From NCBI GenBank assembly GCA_964396185.1, contig CAYNEI010000039.1:1-21147 (forward strand): 21,147 nt of DNA. The letters are read 5' to 3'. Below the pieces are notes generated by a model. It saw nothing but the letters and a program-made list of their open reading frames with translations. It did not search any database and was not told the origin of the DNA. The DNA comes from CAYNEI01 sp964396185 (GTDB lineage Archaea > Thermoplasmatota > SW-10-69-26). The position numbers and the translations under genes were made by a program. Positions 5,862 through 14,123 of the stretch are shown here, in pieces (within the stretch, counting starts at the first letter, position 1; each line of letters opens with the position of its first letter).

Positions 5862-5987
5862 TCACTTCTTCTTCGCCTTGATCAAGTCGACCAGGTCGAA
5901 GTAGGTGCCGCACTCCTTGCACTTGTACTTGTTGTTGAGGATGGGGACGACGGCCCTCTCCTCGCAATCTGGACATGGATCGGGCAT
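5862..5987 (-). CDS. 41-aa zinc-ribbon protein
   Basis: A minus-strand frame from ATG 5987 to TGA 5862 encodes a 41-aa protein with two CxxC knuckles, CPDC (5-8) and CKEC (23-26), separated by 14 residues. An aromatic-acidic stretch (YFDLVDLIK) and a lysine-rich tail (KAKKK) follow. This is a complete treble-clef or zinc-ribbon-sized domain. A TATA-like AAACCTTTAC at 6021-6030 predicts a 12-nt leader. It lies upstream of rpa on the same strand, with rpa having its own promoter, so co-transcription with rpa is possible but not required. Function unknown; nucleic-acid binding or a stand-alone ribbon partner are reasonable guesses. The cysteine spacing makes coding very likely. Confidence 0.8.
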   Translation of the reverse strand: MPDPCPDCEERAVVPILNNKYKCKECGTYFDLVDLIKAKKK

Positions 5988-6072
5988 GTGGGGTTCAGTG
6001 CACCGTTAGCCCGGCGGCTGGTAAAGGTTTTCTGGAAGGGGCTCAAGGACGATGGCTGATCGTGGGCGGGGC

Positions 6073-6657
6073 TTAGCGGATGCCCCAGACGCCCACACGG
6101 CCCTCCTCGACGAGTTGGAGCGTCTGTTGCTCAACTTCTCGGCACCACCAGCCTTCGAGGAGGATCACCGGGCCGCGTATGCCGATGGTCAAGCCCGTCA
6201 GTGTGACCGTCACGATGGCGAAGGCGCCGTAGGAATCGCTCAGGTCCAGGCCGGGGAGCTGGAACCATGCTGCGATCAGGCAGGCTGCGTTGAGCGCGGC
6301 GAGCGCTGCGTTCCAGAGGGCCGCCGCAGGGATGCGGGTCGCACCCGTTCGCTGGGCGACCTCGCCCATGGATCCAGCGCCGACGGCTGCGTGCATCCAC
6401 TCAGACCAGCCGTCCCGCAGGCTCTCTCCCCAGGACTGGGTCTGCGCCCAACCCGCGATCGAGCCAGCCAACAGGCCGCCTACCAGGGCACCGATGTAGA
6501 GGAGAACGAAACCGCCCATGCGTCCGACGTCAAGCAGCTCGGCCACCAGCCCGCCGGCCAAGGCCGCCAGGAGCAGGGGTGCCAGGCCGATCAGCGCACG
6601 GCGTTGGCCTTGCTTGGCGAGATCCAGGAAGTCTTTCGATACACCGAACGGGATCAT
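6073..6657 (-). CDS. Small integral membrane protein of unknown function
   Basis: A 194-aa protein with four predicted transmembrane helices at about 22-42, 46-70, 108-132 and 140-165. A cytosol-like loop at 72-106 contains SWGESLRDGWSEWMH, and a charged C-terminus reads WWCREVEQQTLQLVEEG. I do not recognise the family. The start ATG 6657 has a weak TATA-like box (6686-6695 on the opposite strand) and a small perfect palindrome (6664-6682) right at the predicted start of transcription. It is divergently arranged with the secreted protein at 6763. Strand choice is supported by the clean hydrophobic pattern; the frame on the other strand is arginine- and proline-rich shadow. Confidence 0.6.
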   Translation of the reverse strand: MIPFGVSKDFLDLAKQGQRRALIGLAPLLLAALAGGLVAELLDVGRMGGFVLLYIGALVGGLLAGSIAGWAQTQSWGESLRDGWSEWMHAAVGAGSMGEVAQRTGATRIPAAALWNAALAALNAACLIAAWFQLPGLDLSDSYGAFAIVTVTLTGLTIGIRGPVILLEGWWCREVEQQTLQLVEEGRVGVWGIR

Positions 6658-6663
6658 CCCACC

Positions 6664-6682
6664 CCACAGGCAGACCCTGTGG
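6664..6682. promoter_or_regulatory. Candidate operator palindrome
   Basis: CCACAGG (6664-6670) and CCTGTGG (6676-6682) are perfect inverted arms with a 5-bp centre. They lie 7-25 bp upstream of ATG 6657, over the predicted transcription start, where a repressor would block the polymerase. A further ACCCC/GGGGT pair lies just outside with a small offset. Confidence 0.35.
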
Positions 6683-6732
6683 AGGGGTTGAAAGCCTTGC
6701 GGTTTGGATCCCTGGGCCTGGCCCCGAAGAGG

Positions 6733-6738
6733 TTAAGA
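6733..6738 (+). promoter_or_regulatory. TATA-like box for the secreted protein
   Basis: TTAAGA within GGTTAAGAGC is centred 27-28 bp before ATG 6763, predicting a leaderless message. No Shine-Dalgarno site precedes that ATG. Confidence 0.45.
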
Positions 6739-6762
6739 GCAGGCCCTCGCGTGCCCGGGCCG

Positions 6763-7656
6763 ATGCGAGCCCCGATCGTCGGCCTCGTTGCCTTCACCTT
6801 GTTGGCAGGAGGCCTCCTTCCGTTCGTGCAGGATGCCAGCGCAGACCACGTCTACTCCCACCGGTACATCGTCCAAGGTCGGGTGGTCGACGAGGCGGGC
6901 CAACCGGTGGCGGGTGCCGAGGTCGAGGTCCAGCTCAAGAACTGGCTGCCTCAGGATGAGAGCGTCACTGGGGTCTGCTCTCAGGACCGTGAGAGCCAGC
7001 GCCACCAGGCCCAGGCGTCCCGGGACCTCAGCATCTATGTCCTCCGAACCGACGCCCTCGGGGATTACCGCGTCTGCATCCACGTCCACACCATGATCAA
7101 CACCGGGAGCGTGGTCGTGCACGTGGACGCAACGAACGTCGAGGACAACAAGAACATGAACCAGCGTACCAGCTACGTGCACCTCACGGTGCCCGATGCC
7201 GAGGTCGCCGGGGGCCAGGTTGGTGATGTCGAGACCTTCGAGGAGGGGGTCTGGGTACGCGGGCGCCTCTGGCAACCGCTCGAGGACTCCCGCAACCTGG
7301 AGGGCATCCCTGTGGATGGGGTCGCGCTCACGGACCGGCGCATGAACGTCACGCTCCAGCTCGGGGACGGGACAGAGCTCTCCCAGGATGTCCAAACGGA
7401 CTCCGGGTACGGCGAGTTCGACGCCCGGTTCGACTACAACGGGACCTTGGACGGAGCGAAAGCGATCTTCGCGGTCCAGGCCGGGGGGGAGACGGTCACC
7501 AAGGAGTACGACATCGATCCCGCGTTCCGTGCCTTCCACGGTGAAGTGATACTCTCTGATCCGATCCGAGCCAGCGAGAGCCCAGGCCCGGGTCTCGTGC
7601 TCGCTGTGGTCGCGGTGCTCGGTGCAGCCCTCGTCGCAGCACGGCGACGCGCCTGA
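6763..7656 (+). CDS. Secreted surface protein with carboxypeptidase-regulatory-like domain and PGF-CTERM-like anchor
   Basis: A 297-aa exported protein. Residues 1-27 form a signal peptide (MRAPIVGLVAFTLLAGG, with cleavage likely after ASA). The mature N-terminus has a beta-sandwich motif typical of carboxypeptidase-regulatory-like or Cna-B-like repeats (IVQGRVVDEAGQPVAGAEVE). A second similar beta region follows (WVRGRLWQPLEDSRNLEGIP). The C-terminus has a proline-glycine motif (SPGPG), a hydrophobic helix and an arginine cluster (AARRRA), the tripartite layout of PGF-CTERM tails processed by archaeosortase in related archaea. It probably sits on the cell surface. Start at ATG 6763 is supported by the signal peptide and TATA spacing; the open frame extends further upstream without a credible start. 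It converges on trpA with a 3-bp gap. Confidence 0.8.
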   Translation: MRAPIVGLVAFTLLAGGLLPFVQDASADHVYSHRYIVQGRVVDEAGQPVAGAEVEVQLKNWLPQDESVTGVCSQDRESQRHQAQASRDLSIYVLRTDALGDYRVCIHVHTMINTGSVVVHVDATNVEDNKNMNQRTSYVHLTVPDAEVAGGQVGDVETFEEGVWVRGRLWQPLEDSRNLEGIPVDGVALTDRRMNVTLQLGDGTELSQDVQTDSGYGEFDARFDYNGTLDGAKAIFAVQAGGETVTKEYDIDPAFRAFHGEVILSDPIRASESPGPGLVLAVVAVLGAALVAARRRA

Positions 7657-7659
7657 AGC

Positions 7660-8466
7660 TCAGGCTTCGTCTGCCCCGTTGGACCGGGCGCTCTCGATCC
7701 CGTCGGCCAGCTCACCCGCGAGCTTGGCCAGGGTGGCCGGCGCGTCCGGGTCGGTGGCGCGCTCCACGAAGGCAGAGCCCACCACGATCCCATCTGCTCC
7801 AGCTAGCGTGAGTCGCTTGGCCTGCTCGCCGGTCGAGATCCCGAAGCCCACCGCGATGGGCGTACCGTGCTCGCGGGCGCGCGGCGAGATGCGTTCGACC
7901 AAGGCGATGGTGCGCGCATCGAGGGTGTCGCGTGCGCCGGTGACCCCGAACAGGCCGACCACGTAGAGGAAGCCCTGGGTGGCAGCCGCGAGCTTGTCCA
8001 GCCGCTGATCGGAGGTGGCCGGCGAGGCCAGCAGCACCAGGTCCAGGTCATCCCCGAAGGCCTCCTGCACCGGGCCGGCGTGCTCGGGCGGCAGGTCTGC
8101 CAGGATCGCGCCGTCCAGCCCGGCCTCCCGGAGCCGATCCGCGAAGGTGTCGTAGCCCATGCGGTAGGCGATGTTGGCGTACGTCATGACGATGAGCGGT
8201 TGCTCGGGGTAGGCCCCGCGCAGCTCAGCGCACGCGTCGAGCACATCCGTGGGCCGGGTACCCGCTTGGAGGGCTTGGGTGACGGCGGCTTGGATCGTGG
8301 GCCCATCCGCGATGGGGTCGCTGAACGGGATGCCGATCTCGAGCACGCCGCACCCGGTGTCGATGAGCGCGGAGGCGTTGGCGAGGAAGCGCGCGCGGTC
8401 CGGGTGGCAGCCGACGAGGTAGCCGACCAGGGTCGGCTCGTCGAAGGCGCCAGCAAGCCGGCTCAT
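7660..8466 (-). CDS. trpA: Tryptophan synthase alpha chain
   Basis: A 268-aa TIM-barrel enzyme that cleaves indole-3-glycerol phosphate to indole and glyceraldehyde 3-phosphate, passing indole to TrpB. LEIGIPFSDPIADGPTIQ carries the catalytic pair E43 and D54. GILA-type and phosphate-binding segments are present (AILADLPPE, GLFGVTG, AVGFGIST, GIVVGSAFVE). The usual AGDP near the N-terminus reads VGCHPD. Length is typical. Its ATG overlaps the trpB stop in ATGA. It is the last gene of the trp operon. Confidence 0.97.
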   Translation of the reverse strand: MSRLAGAFDEPTLVGYLVGCHPDRARFLANASALIDTGCGVLEIGIPFSDPIADGPTIQAAVTQALQAGTRPTDVLDACAELRGAYPEQPLIVMTYANIAYRMGYDTFADRLREAGLDGAILADLPPEHAGPVQEAFGDDLDLVLLASPATSDQRLDKLAAATQGFLYVVGLFGVTGARDTLDARTIALVERISPRAREHGTPIAVGFGISTGEQAKRLTLAGADGIVVGSAFVERATDPDAPATLAKLAGELADGIESARSNGADEA

Positions 8467-9668
8467 GGGGCCCCTCCCAGCTCGAGGGTGTCTGCCAGGG
8501 TGTGCATATCCTTGTCCCCGCGCCCGGAGAGGGTGACGGCGAGCAGGGTCTGTTCGTCCAGCGTGGGGGCGAGCTCGATGGCGTGGGCCACGGCGTGGGC
8601 GGATTCGAGCGCTGGGATGATGCCTTCCATGCGGGAGAGGGTCTTGGTGGCCTCGAGGGCCTGGTCGTCGGTGACGGCGACGTACTCGGCTCGGCCCGCC
8701 TCCTTGTAGTACCCGTGCTCAGGGCCGACGCCGGGGTAGTCGAGGCCCGCTGAGATGCTGTGGGGTTCGATGATCTGGCCGTCCTCGTTCTGGAGCAGGT
8801 AGCTCATGGCTCCGTGCAGGATGCCGCGGTCGCCGGCCACGAGGCTGGCGGCGTGTTCGCCGGTGTCCACGCCATGCCCGGCGGCCTCGACGCCGATCAG
8901 GCGGGTGGGGTCGTGGCGCAGGGGGTAGAAGGTGCCCATGGCGTTCGAGCCCCCGCCGACGCAGGCCATGGCGATGTCCGGGACGCGGCCGTGCTGCTCG
9001 ATGGACTGCTGGCGCAGCTCCTCGCCGATGACGTTCTGGAAGTCGCGCACGAGCCGGGGGTAGGGATCAGGGCCCACCACAGAGCCCAGGCAGTAGTAGG
9101 TCTCCTCCACCGTGGCCACCCAGTCTCTCAGCGCTTCGTTGACGGCGTCCTTGAGGGTCCTGGCTCCGCTCTTCACGGGCACGACCTCAGCGCCCATCAG
9201 GCGCATGCGGAAGACGTTGAGGGCTTGGCGCTGGATGTCGACCTCGCCCATGTAGACGACGACGTCGAGGCCGAGCACCGCGCCGGCCATGGCCGTGGCC
9301 ACGCCGTGCTGGCCCGCGCCCGTCTCGGCGATGACCCGCTGTTTGCCCATCCGCTTGGCGAGCAAGGCCTGACCCATGACGTTGTTGAACTTGTGGGCGC
9401 CTCCGTGGACGAGGTCCTCGCGTTTGAGCACGATCTGGGCGCCACCGAGGTGCTCGGTCAGGCGACGGCACTCGGTCAACGGGGTGGGTCGGCCGCCGTA
9501 CTCCTCGAAGTACCACCGGAGTTCCCGCTGGAACGCATCGTCTTGCTTGGCCTGGTCGTGGGCGTCCGCGAGCTCGTCGAGGGCCGCCCAGAGGGTCTCG
9601 GGGACGTAGCGTCCACCGAGGCCCTCGAAGAGCCCGTCGATCGGTTGGTCGAGGATCTCGTCGGTCAT
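8463..9668 (-). CDS. trpB: Tryptophan synthase beta chain
   Basis: A 401-aa PLP enzyme that condenses indole with serine. The PLP lysine is K93 in HGGAHKFNN (usually H-T-G-A/S-H-K-I/L-N-N). E115 lies in ETGAGQHG, and the phosphate loop is GGGSNAMG. The substrate region CLGSVVGPDPYP and the C-terminal LSGRGDKD are typical of the TrpB1 class, which partners TrpA. ATG 9668 overlaps the trpF stop (ATGA), and the start gives the standard MTDEIL...GRYVPETL N-terminus; the open frame further upstream is shadow of trpF. Confidence 0.98.
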   Translation of the reverse strand: MTDEILDQPIDGLFEGLGGRYVPETLWAALDELADAHDQAKQDDAFQRELRWYFEEYGGRPTPLTECRRLTEHLGGAQIVLKREDLVHGGAHKFNNVMGQALLAKRMGKQRVIAETGAGQHGVATAMAGAVLGLDVVVYMGEVDIQRQALNVFRMRLMGAEVVPVKSGARTLKDAVNEALRDWVATVEETYYCLGSVVGPDPYPRLVRDFQNVIGEELRQQSIEQHGRVPDIAMACVGGGSNAMGTFYPLRHDPTRLIGVEAAGHGVDTGEHAASLVAGDRGILHGAMSYLLQNEDGQIIEPHSISAGLDYPGVGPEHGYYKEAGRAEYVAVTDDQALEATKTLSRMEGIIPALESAHAVAHAIELAPTLDEQTLLAVTLSGRGDKDMHTLADTLELGGAP

Positions 9669-10321
9669 GTCTGGCTCTCCTGTTCCCTGGTAGCGGCCGC
9701 GAAGGCGCGCATGCGGTCCGGGTCCTTGGCCCCGTCTTGCTCGATCCCGCTGGAGACATCCACGCACCAAGGCTGCACGCAAGCGATGGCCTCGGCCACG
9801 TTGTCTGCATCCAGCCCGCCGGCGAGCACGACGGGGACCTCGTCGAGATGCGTGACGAGCTCGCTGGCGGTGGCCCAGTCGAGCTGCTCGCCCGTGCCCC
9901 CGTAGCCCCCAGAGGTAAGCGCGTCGAGCACGAAGGCATCGTAGGTGCCAGCAAGCTCCTCCAAGCGCTTGGCTTGGCTTGCTGGATCCGCACCCAGACC
10001 GACGGCCTGCCACACGGAGACCTCGTGGTCCCGGGCCAAGCGCGCGGCCAACGCCGCATCCGGCTCCCCGGTGAGCTGGAGCACCTGCGGCTCCACGGTC
10101 TCCAGGAGCGCGTCGAGGCGACCGGCGTCATCCTCGGGGGTCACGAGCACGACCTCGATCTCTGAGGGCGCTTGCGCGACGAGCTCGCGGGCGCGTTCGG
10201 GGGTGAGGTTGCGGCGGCTTCTCGGCGCGTGCACCACCAGGCCCGCATACGAGGCCCCGAGCTCCCTGGCCAGCTCCAGCTCGGCGGGATCGCGTAAGCC
10301 GCAGAACTTGAACCGGGTCAT
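9665..10321 (-). CDS. trpF: Phosphoribosylanthranilate isomerase
   Basis: A 218-aa TIM-barrel enzyme that isomerises phosphoribosylanthranilate. The catalytic cysteine is C7 in KFCGL (normally KICG). The aspartate-containing strand is FVLDALTSGGYGGTG, and the phosphate-binding ends are VVLAGGLDADNV and CVDVSSGIE. Length fits the family. It overlaps trpC upstream and trpB downstream through ATGA, implying coupled translation. Confidence 0.95.
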   Translation of the reverse strand: MTRFKFCGLRDPAELELARELGASYAGLVVHAPRSRRNLTPERARELVAQAPSEIEVVLVTPEDDAGRLDALLETVEPQVLQLTGEPDAALAARLARDHEVSVWQAVGLGADPASQAKRLEELAGTYDAFVLDALTSGGYGGTGEQLDWATASELVTHLDEVPVVLAGGLDADNVAEAIACVQPWCVDVSSGIEQDGAKDPDRMRAFAAATREQESQT

Positions 10322-11082
10322 GGTGGGAGCTCCTGGAGCCTGCGCAACGCCTGGACGGGGTCTTCGCTTTCCATGAGCGCTGTGCCCACGAGCACGCCGC
10401 TGGCACCGGCCTTGAGGGCACGGGCGACATCGCCTGGACCTTGGATGCCCGAGAGGTGGAGCACCGGGACATCGATGGCTCGGCCGGCGAGCAGCCGCTG
10501 GGTGCGGTCCATGTCCAACTCGAGGGTGTCCAAGTCGCGCGCGTTGATGCCCAGGATGTCGGCACCGGCGGCCAGGGCGGCGTCGAGCTCCTCTGCTGTG
10601 ACCACCTCGCAGAGGACCTCGAGGTCGCGCTCGTGGGCCGCTTGAACCATGGCCTCCAGGGACGTCTCCGTGAGCCCGGCCTCGTGGATCCGCGCGATTG
10701 CCAGCACGGCGCTGGCCCCCCACCCCTGGGCTGCATCGAGCTGGGCGGGGTGGACGAGGAAGTCCTTCATGAGCACGGGCAGCCCGGTGGTCCTGGCCAC
10801 CTCGATGGTCTCGAGCGCGCCGTCGAAGTGGTCTGGGTCGGTCAGCACGCTGATCCCGCAGGCCCCGCCGGCGGCGTACCGGTGGGCCTGCTCACCCAGG
10901 TCGACGTCCGGGAGCTTTCCCTCGGGTCGGGCGGGCTTGAGCTCAGCCAGGATGGCCGGGTAGGCGCGCTCGATGGCGGCCCGCATGGAGGGGCCTGGTC
11001 GGAGGGACCCCTCGGGTCTGGCATCGTAGAAGCCTCGCTCAACGCGGGCGTGCGTGGCCGCTACGAGCCGGTCGAGCCACAC
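10318..11082 (-). CDS. trpC: Indole-3-glycerol phosphate synthase
   Basis: A 254-aa TIM-barrel enzyme that closes the indole ring. Recognisable motifs are AELKPARP (catalytic lysine strand; the usual SPS triplet is ARP), GGACGISVLTD, LMKDFLVHPAQL with the general-acid lysine, LCEVVTAEEL, GINARDL (usually GINNRDL), and HLSGI with LVGTALM near the end. It starts at GTG 11082, 3 nt after the trpD stop, and its stop overlaps the trpF start. Confidence 0.96.
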   Translation of the reverse strand: MWLDRLVAATHARVERGFYDARPEGSLRPGPSMRAAIERAYPAILAELKPARPEGKLPDVDLGEQAHRYAAGGACGISVLTDPDHFDGALETIEVARTTGLPVLMKDFLVHPAQLDAAQGWGASAVLAIARIHEAGLTETSLEAMVQAAHERDLEVLCEVVTAEELDAALAAGADILGINARDLDTLELDMDRTQRLLAGRAIDVPVLHLSGIQGPGDVARALKAGASGVLVGTALMESEDPVQALRRLQELPP

Positions 11083-11085
11083 GGT

Positions 11086-12111
11086 TCACGCCTCGTTGGT
11101 GCCCGTGATGTAGGTATCCAGCGCTTTGCGGGCTCTGCCTTCCTGGAGCACCTGGCGGGCGAGCTCGACGCCATCGGCGGGGTCCTCGGCCTCGCCGGCG
11201 GTGTAGAGCGCGAGGCCAGCGGTGGCCAGCACCATCTCGGTGCGCGGGCCTTGCTCCCCGTCCAGGATGGAGACGAGCAGGTCCTTGGCTTGGGCCGGAG
11301 GCACGCCGGCCACGTCCGGCACGTCTGCACTCTTGACGCCCAGGTCCTTGGGGGTGAGATGGCCTGTCTCGACCTCCCCATCTTGCACGTAGGCCACGGT
11401 GGTGGGGCCGGTGATGCTGACCTCGTCGAAGCCGGGTGCCCCGTGGACCACGGCGCCCTGGATGCCGACCAGGGACATGGTCTCGGCCATGACCCTGACG
11501 AGGGCAGGGTGGCCGACACCGATGAGCTGGTGGCTGGGCTTGGCGGGGTTGGTGAGCGGGCCCAGGATGTTGAAGACCGTCGGGACACCCAGCTCGCGCC
11601 GGGGACCGATGGCATGCTTCATGGCGGGATGGTAGCTGGGGGCGAAAAGGAAGGCGAACCCGCCGGCGTTGAGCAGGCGGACCACGACCTCTGGGCTGGT
11701 CTCGAGCTTGGCGCCCAGGGCCTCGAGCACGTCCGCGCTCCCGGACGGGCTGGTGACGCTCCTGTTGCCGTGCTTGGCCACCGGGAGCCCGGCGCCAGCG
11801 ATGATGAACCCAGCGGTGGTCGAAACGTTGAAGCTCTTGACCGTGGCCCCGCCCGTACCGGCTGTGTCGAAGAGCCTGGCTGGCGCCCCCTCGATCTGCC
11901 TGCAGGCTGCCCGCATGGCTCTGGCGAAGCCAGCCAGCTCCTCCACGGTCGGTTGGCGGAGCTTGTAGGCGCCCAGCAGGGCACCGATCTGGGCTGGGGT
12001 GGCCTCTCCGTCCATGATGGTCGTCATCAGGTGCTCGGCGGCATCGGGTTCCAGGATGTCGCCGTACAGCACGCGTTTGAGCTCGGGGAGTGGGGCGGGT
12101 GTCTCGCTCAT
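11086..12111 (-). CDS. trpD: Anthranilate phosphoribosyltransferase
   Basis: A 341-aa protein that joins anthranilate to PRPP. The PRPP-binding signature DTAGTGG...KSFNVSTT is followed by AKHGNRSVTSPSGSADVLE, both classic for TrpD. The second metal and PRPP segment appears as VVHGAPGFDEVS. ATG 12111 overlaps the trpG stop (ATGA) and gives the usual length; an in-frame extension upstream overlaps trpG and is not credible. Confidence 0.97.
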   Translation of the reverse strand: MSETPAPLPELKRVLYGDILEPDAAEHLMTTIMDGEATPAQIGALLGAYKLRQPTVEELAGFARAMRAACRQIEGAPARLFDTAGTGGATVKSFNVSTTAGFIIAGAGLPVAKHGNRSVTSPSGSADVLEALGAKLETSPEVVVRLLNAGGFAFLFAPSYHPAMKHAIGPRRELGVPTVFNILGPLTNPAKPSHQLIGVGHPALVRVMAETMSLVGIQGAVVHGAPGFDEVSITGPTTVAYVQDGEVETGHLTPKDLGVKSADVPDVAGVPPAQAKDLLVSILDGEQGPRTEMVLATAGLALYTAGEAEDPADGVELARQVLQEGRARKALDTYITGTNEA

Positions 12112-12695
12112 CTTGTCCTCTCCAGGAAGTTGTCCAACAAGTCCTTGCCGTTCGGGGTCAGGATCGATTCGGGGTGGAACTGGACGCCCTCGATGGGGTA
12201 GCGCTCGTGGCGCACGCCCATTAGCTCGCCCTGATCGCTCCACGCGGTGGCGTGGATCTCAGCCGGCAGCGTATCCGGGTCGGCCATGAGGCTGTGGTAC
12301 CGGCCGGCTTGCATGGGGTTGGGGAGGCCCTCGTAGACGCCTTGTTCGTCGTGGTCCACCAGGCACGTCTTGCCGTGCATCAGGCGTGGCGCGTGGATGA
12401 CGTCCCCACCGTAGACGTGCACGAAGCCTTGGAGACCCAGGCAGACCCCGAGCGTGGGGGTGCGTGGGCTCAGCTTGGTGAGGATGTCCGCGCACACGCC
12501 GAAGTAGGCTGGATCGGCTGGGTTGCCCGGTCCAGGGCTGATGACGATGCCGTCCGGGTCCATGGCCTCGGCCTGCTCGAGGGTGATGGCGTCGTTGCGC
12601 TCGACGCTGATCTCGGCGCCCAGCTCGCCGAGGAACTGGACCAGGTTGTAGGTGAAACTGTCGTAGTTGTCCACGACGAGGATCCGCGGCGTCAC
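12108..12695 (-). CDS. trpG: Anthranilate synthase glutamine amidotransferase subunit
   Basis: A 195-aa class I glutamine amidotransferase that supplies ammonia to TrpE. The triad is C85 (GVCLGLQG), H174 and E176 (VQFHPES). The N-terminal ILVVDNYDSFTYNLVQ and ISPGPGNP oxyanion loop are typical, and HGKT and YHSL mark a TrpG/PabA type. The residue after GVCLG is L instead of the usual H. GTG 12695 was chosen because it gives the family N-terminus with a G-rich ribosome site (GGGGGGAG) just before it; GTG 12710 is an alternative. It starts 50 nt after the trpE stop. Confidence 0.95.
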   Translation of the reverse strand: MTPRILVVDNYDSFTYNLVQFLGELGAEISVERNDAITLEQAEAMDPDGIVISPGPGNPADPAYFGVCADILTKLSPRTPTLGVCLGLQGFVHVYGGDVIHAPRLMHGKTCLVDHDEQGVYEGLPNPMQAGRYHSLMADPDTLPAEIHATAWSDQGELMGVRHERYPIEGVQFHPESILTPNGKDLLDNFLERTR

Positions 12696-12745
12696 GGTGC
12701 TCCCCCCCACATCCTGGTCGCCGTAGACGGGCGGTTGGCTCGCGC

Positions 12746-14101
12746 TCACGCGAGCCAGCCTCCTTGGCCCTGAAGGGCATCGAGCAGGGCATCGCCCTTC
12801 GCTTGGGTCTCGTCGAACTCGCCATCGGGGGTGGAGTCGGCCACGATGCCGGCCCCGGCCCGGACCTCCAGGCGTCCGCCGGTGGCCCAGGCGGACCGGA
12901 TCGTGATGGCCGAGTCCAGGTTGCCGTTGAGCGAGAGGTAGCCCACGCACCCGGCGTACGGTCCGCGGGTGGTGGCTTCGAGCTCGGCGATGATCTCCAT
13001 GGATCTGACCTTCGGGGCACCGGAGACGGTGCCGGCCGGGAAGAGCGCGTTGAGGGCGTCCAGGGCATCCAAGTCGCCGCGCAGATCCCCTGCGACGCGG
13101 CTGACCAGGTGCTGCACATGGCTGTAGCGTTCCACGCGCATGAGCGATTCGACCTCCACGGTGCCGGGCTGGGCGACACGGCCCACGTCGTTGCGTGCCA
13201 GGTCCACGAGCATGGCGTGCTCGGCGCGCTCCTTGCCGCTTGCCCGCAGCTCGGCCTCGAGCTCCTTGGTCTGCTGGGGCGTCTCACCGAGCGGGCGGGT
13301 CCCGGCGATGGGGTCGGTCTCCACGCGCCCATCCTCGACGCGCACCAGCATCTCGGGCGATGCGCCGAACACGTCCCGGTCGCCGAACGTGAAGAAGAAC
13401 ATGTAGGGGCTCGGGTTGATGGACAACAGCTCGCGGTAGGCGGCCACGGGGCTGCCCTCGATCTCGGCCCGGAAGGCGCGGGAGAGCACGGTCTGGAAGC
13501 TGTGACCCTCCTCGATGTACGCCTTGGCTTTCTCGACCATGGCCCCGTAGGCTTGCCGGTCGTGGCTCGTGGTGATCGAGCCGACCTTGAAGCTGGCGGG
13601 ATCAGCGCCCCGGGTGCGAGCATCCTCGAGAGCAAGGGCGTCGAACCGGTCCTCGCCTTGGGTGAAATAGAAGCAGGTTCGTCGCTCGTGGTCGTAGATC
13701 ACGCCATCCAGGAAGAGGCCCATCTCGAGCTCGGGGAACGGGCCGACGGCCCCTGGGTCAGGGCTCGGTCGTGGCAGATCCTCAAGCAACGTCACGTACT
13801 CGTAGCCCAGGTAGCCCACCAGCCCGCCGTTGAAGGCGTACCCTTCGTCCTCCATGGTCCGGTGGGGCTCGAGGGTTGTCCGGATCGCCTCCTGGGGATC
13901 GCCTTCCACAGGCTCGTCGTCCAAGGTGGCTTGGCCGTCCTGGATGATCAGGGTGGCCTCGGGATCGAAGCCGATCAGCGAAAACCGGGCCAAGCGCCGT
14001 GGGCCTTCGGCGCTCTGCAGCAGGAACGCATCGCCTCGATCCCTCAGCGCTGCGAACAGCTCCACCGGTGCGGGTGGCTGGGGGATGGGCGTGCGCTGCA
14101 T
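12746..14101 (-). CDS. trpE: Anthranilate synthase component I
   Basis: A 451-aa chorismate-using enzyme that makes anthranilate with TrpG. The N-terminal LLQS (27-30) and RFSLIGFDP correspond to the LLES/RYS tryptophan feedback site. The catalytic half shows SPYMFFF, FGASPEMLVRVE, DPIAGTRPLGETP, AEHAMLVDLARND, HLVSRVAGDL and PAGTVSGAPKVRSMEII. ATG 14101 is within a few nucleotides of the start predicted from the TATA box at 14124-14136, so the operon message is probably nearly leaderless. No leader peptide or attenuator is visible; regulation could be by feedback on TrpE and a protein at the promoter. Confidence 0.97.
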   Translation of the reverse strand: MQRTPIPQPPAPVELFAALRDRGDAFLLQSAEGPRRLARFSLIGFDPEATLIIQDGQATLDDEPVEGDPQEAIRTTLEPHRTMEDEGYAFNGGLVGYLGYEYVTLLEDLPRPSPDPGAVGPFPELEMGLFLDGVIYDHERRTCFYFTQGEDRFDALALEDARTRGADPASFKVGSITTSHDRQAYGAMVEKAKAYIEEGHSFQTVLSRAFRAEIEGSPVAAYRELLSINPSPYMFFFTFGDRDVFGASPEMLVRVEDGRVETDPIAGTRPLGETPQQTKELEAELRASGKERAEHAMLVDLARNDVGRVAQPGTVEVESLMRVERYSHVQHLVSRVAGDLRGDLDALDALNALFPAGTVSGAPKVRSMEIIAELEATTRGPYAGCVGYLSLNGNLDSAITIRSAWATGGRLEVRAGAGIVADSTPDGEFDETQAKGDALLDALQGQGGWLA

Positions 14102-14123
14102 GGGCAACACAAGGAGGCGATGT

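Noticed and set aside
10441..12201. Long plus-strand open frame (586 codons) opposite trpC and trpD
   Set aside because: It is antisense to genes with complete catalytic motifs; its composition is the reverse-complement shadow seen in high-GC DNA, and it has no recognisable domain.
12108..12950. An upstream-extended trpG start at 12950
   Set aside because: It would overlap trpE by about 200 bp with shadow sequence; the family N-terminus begins at GTG 12695.
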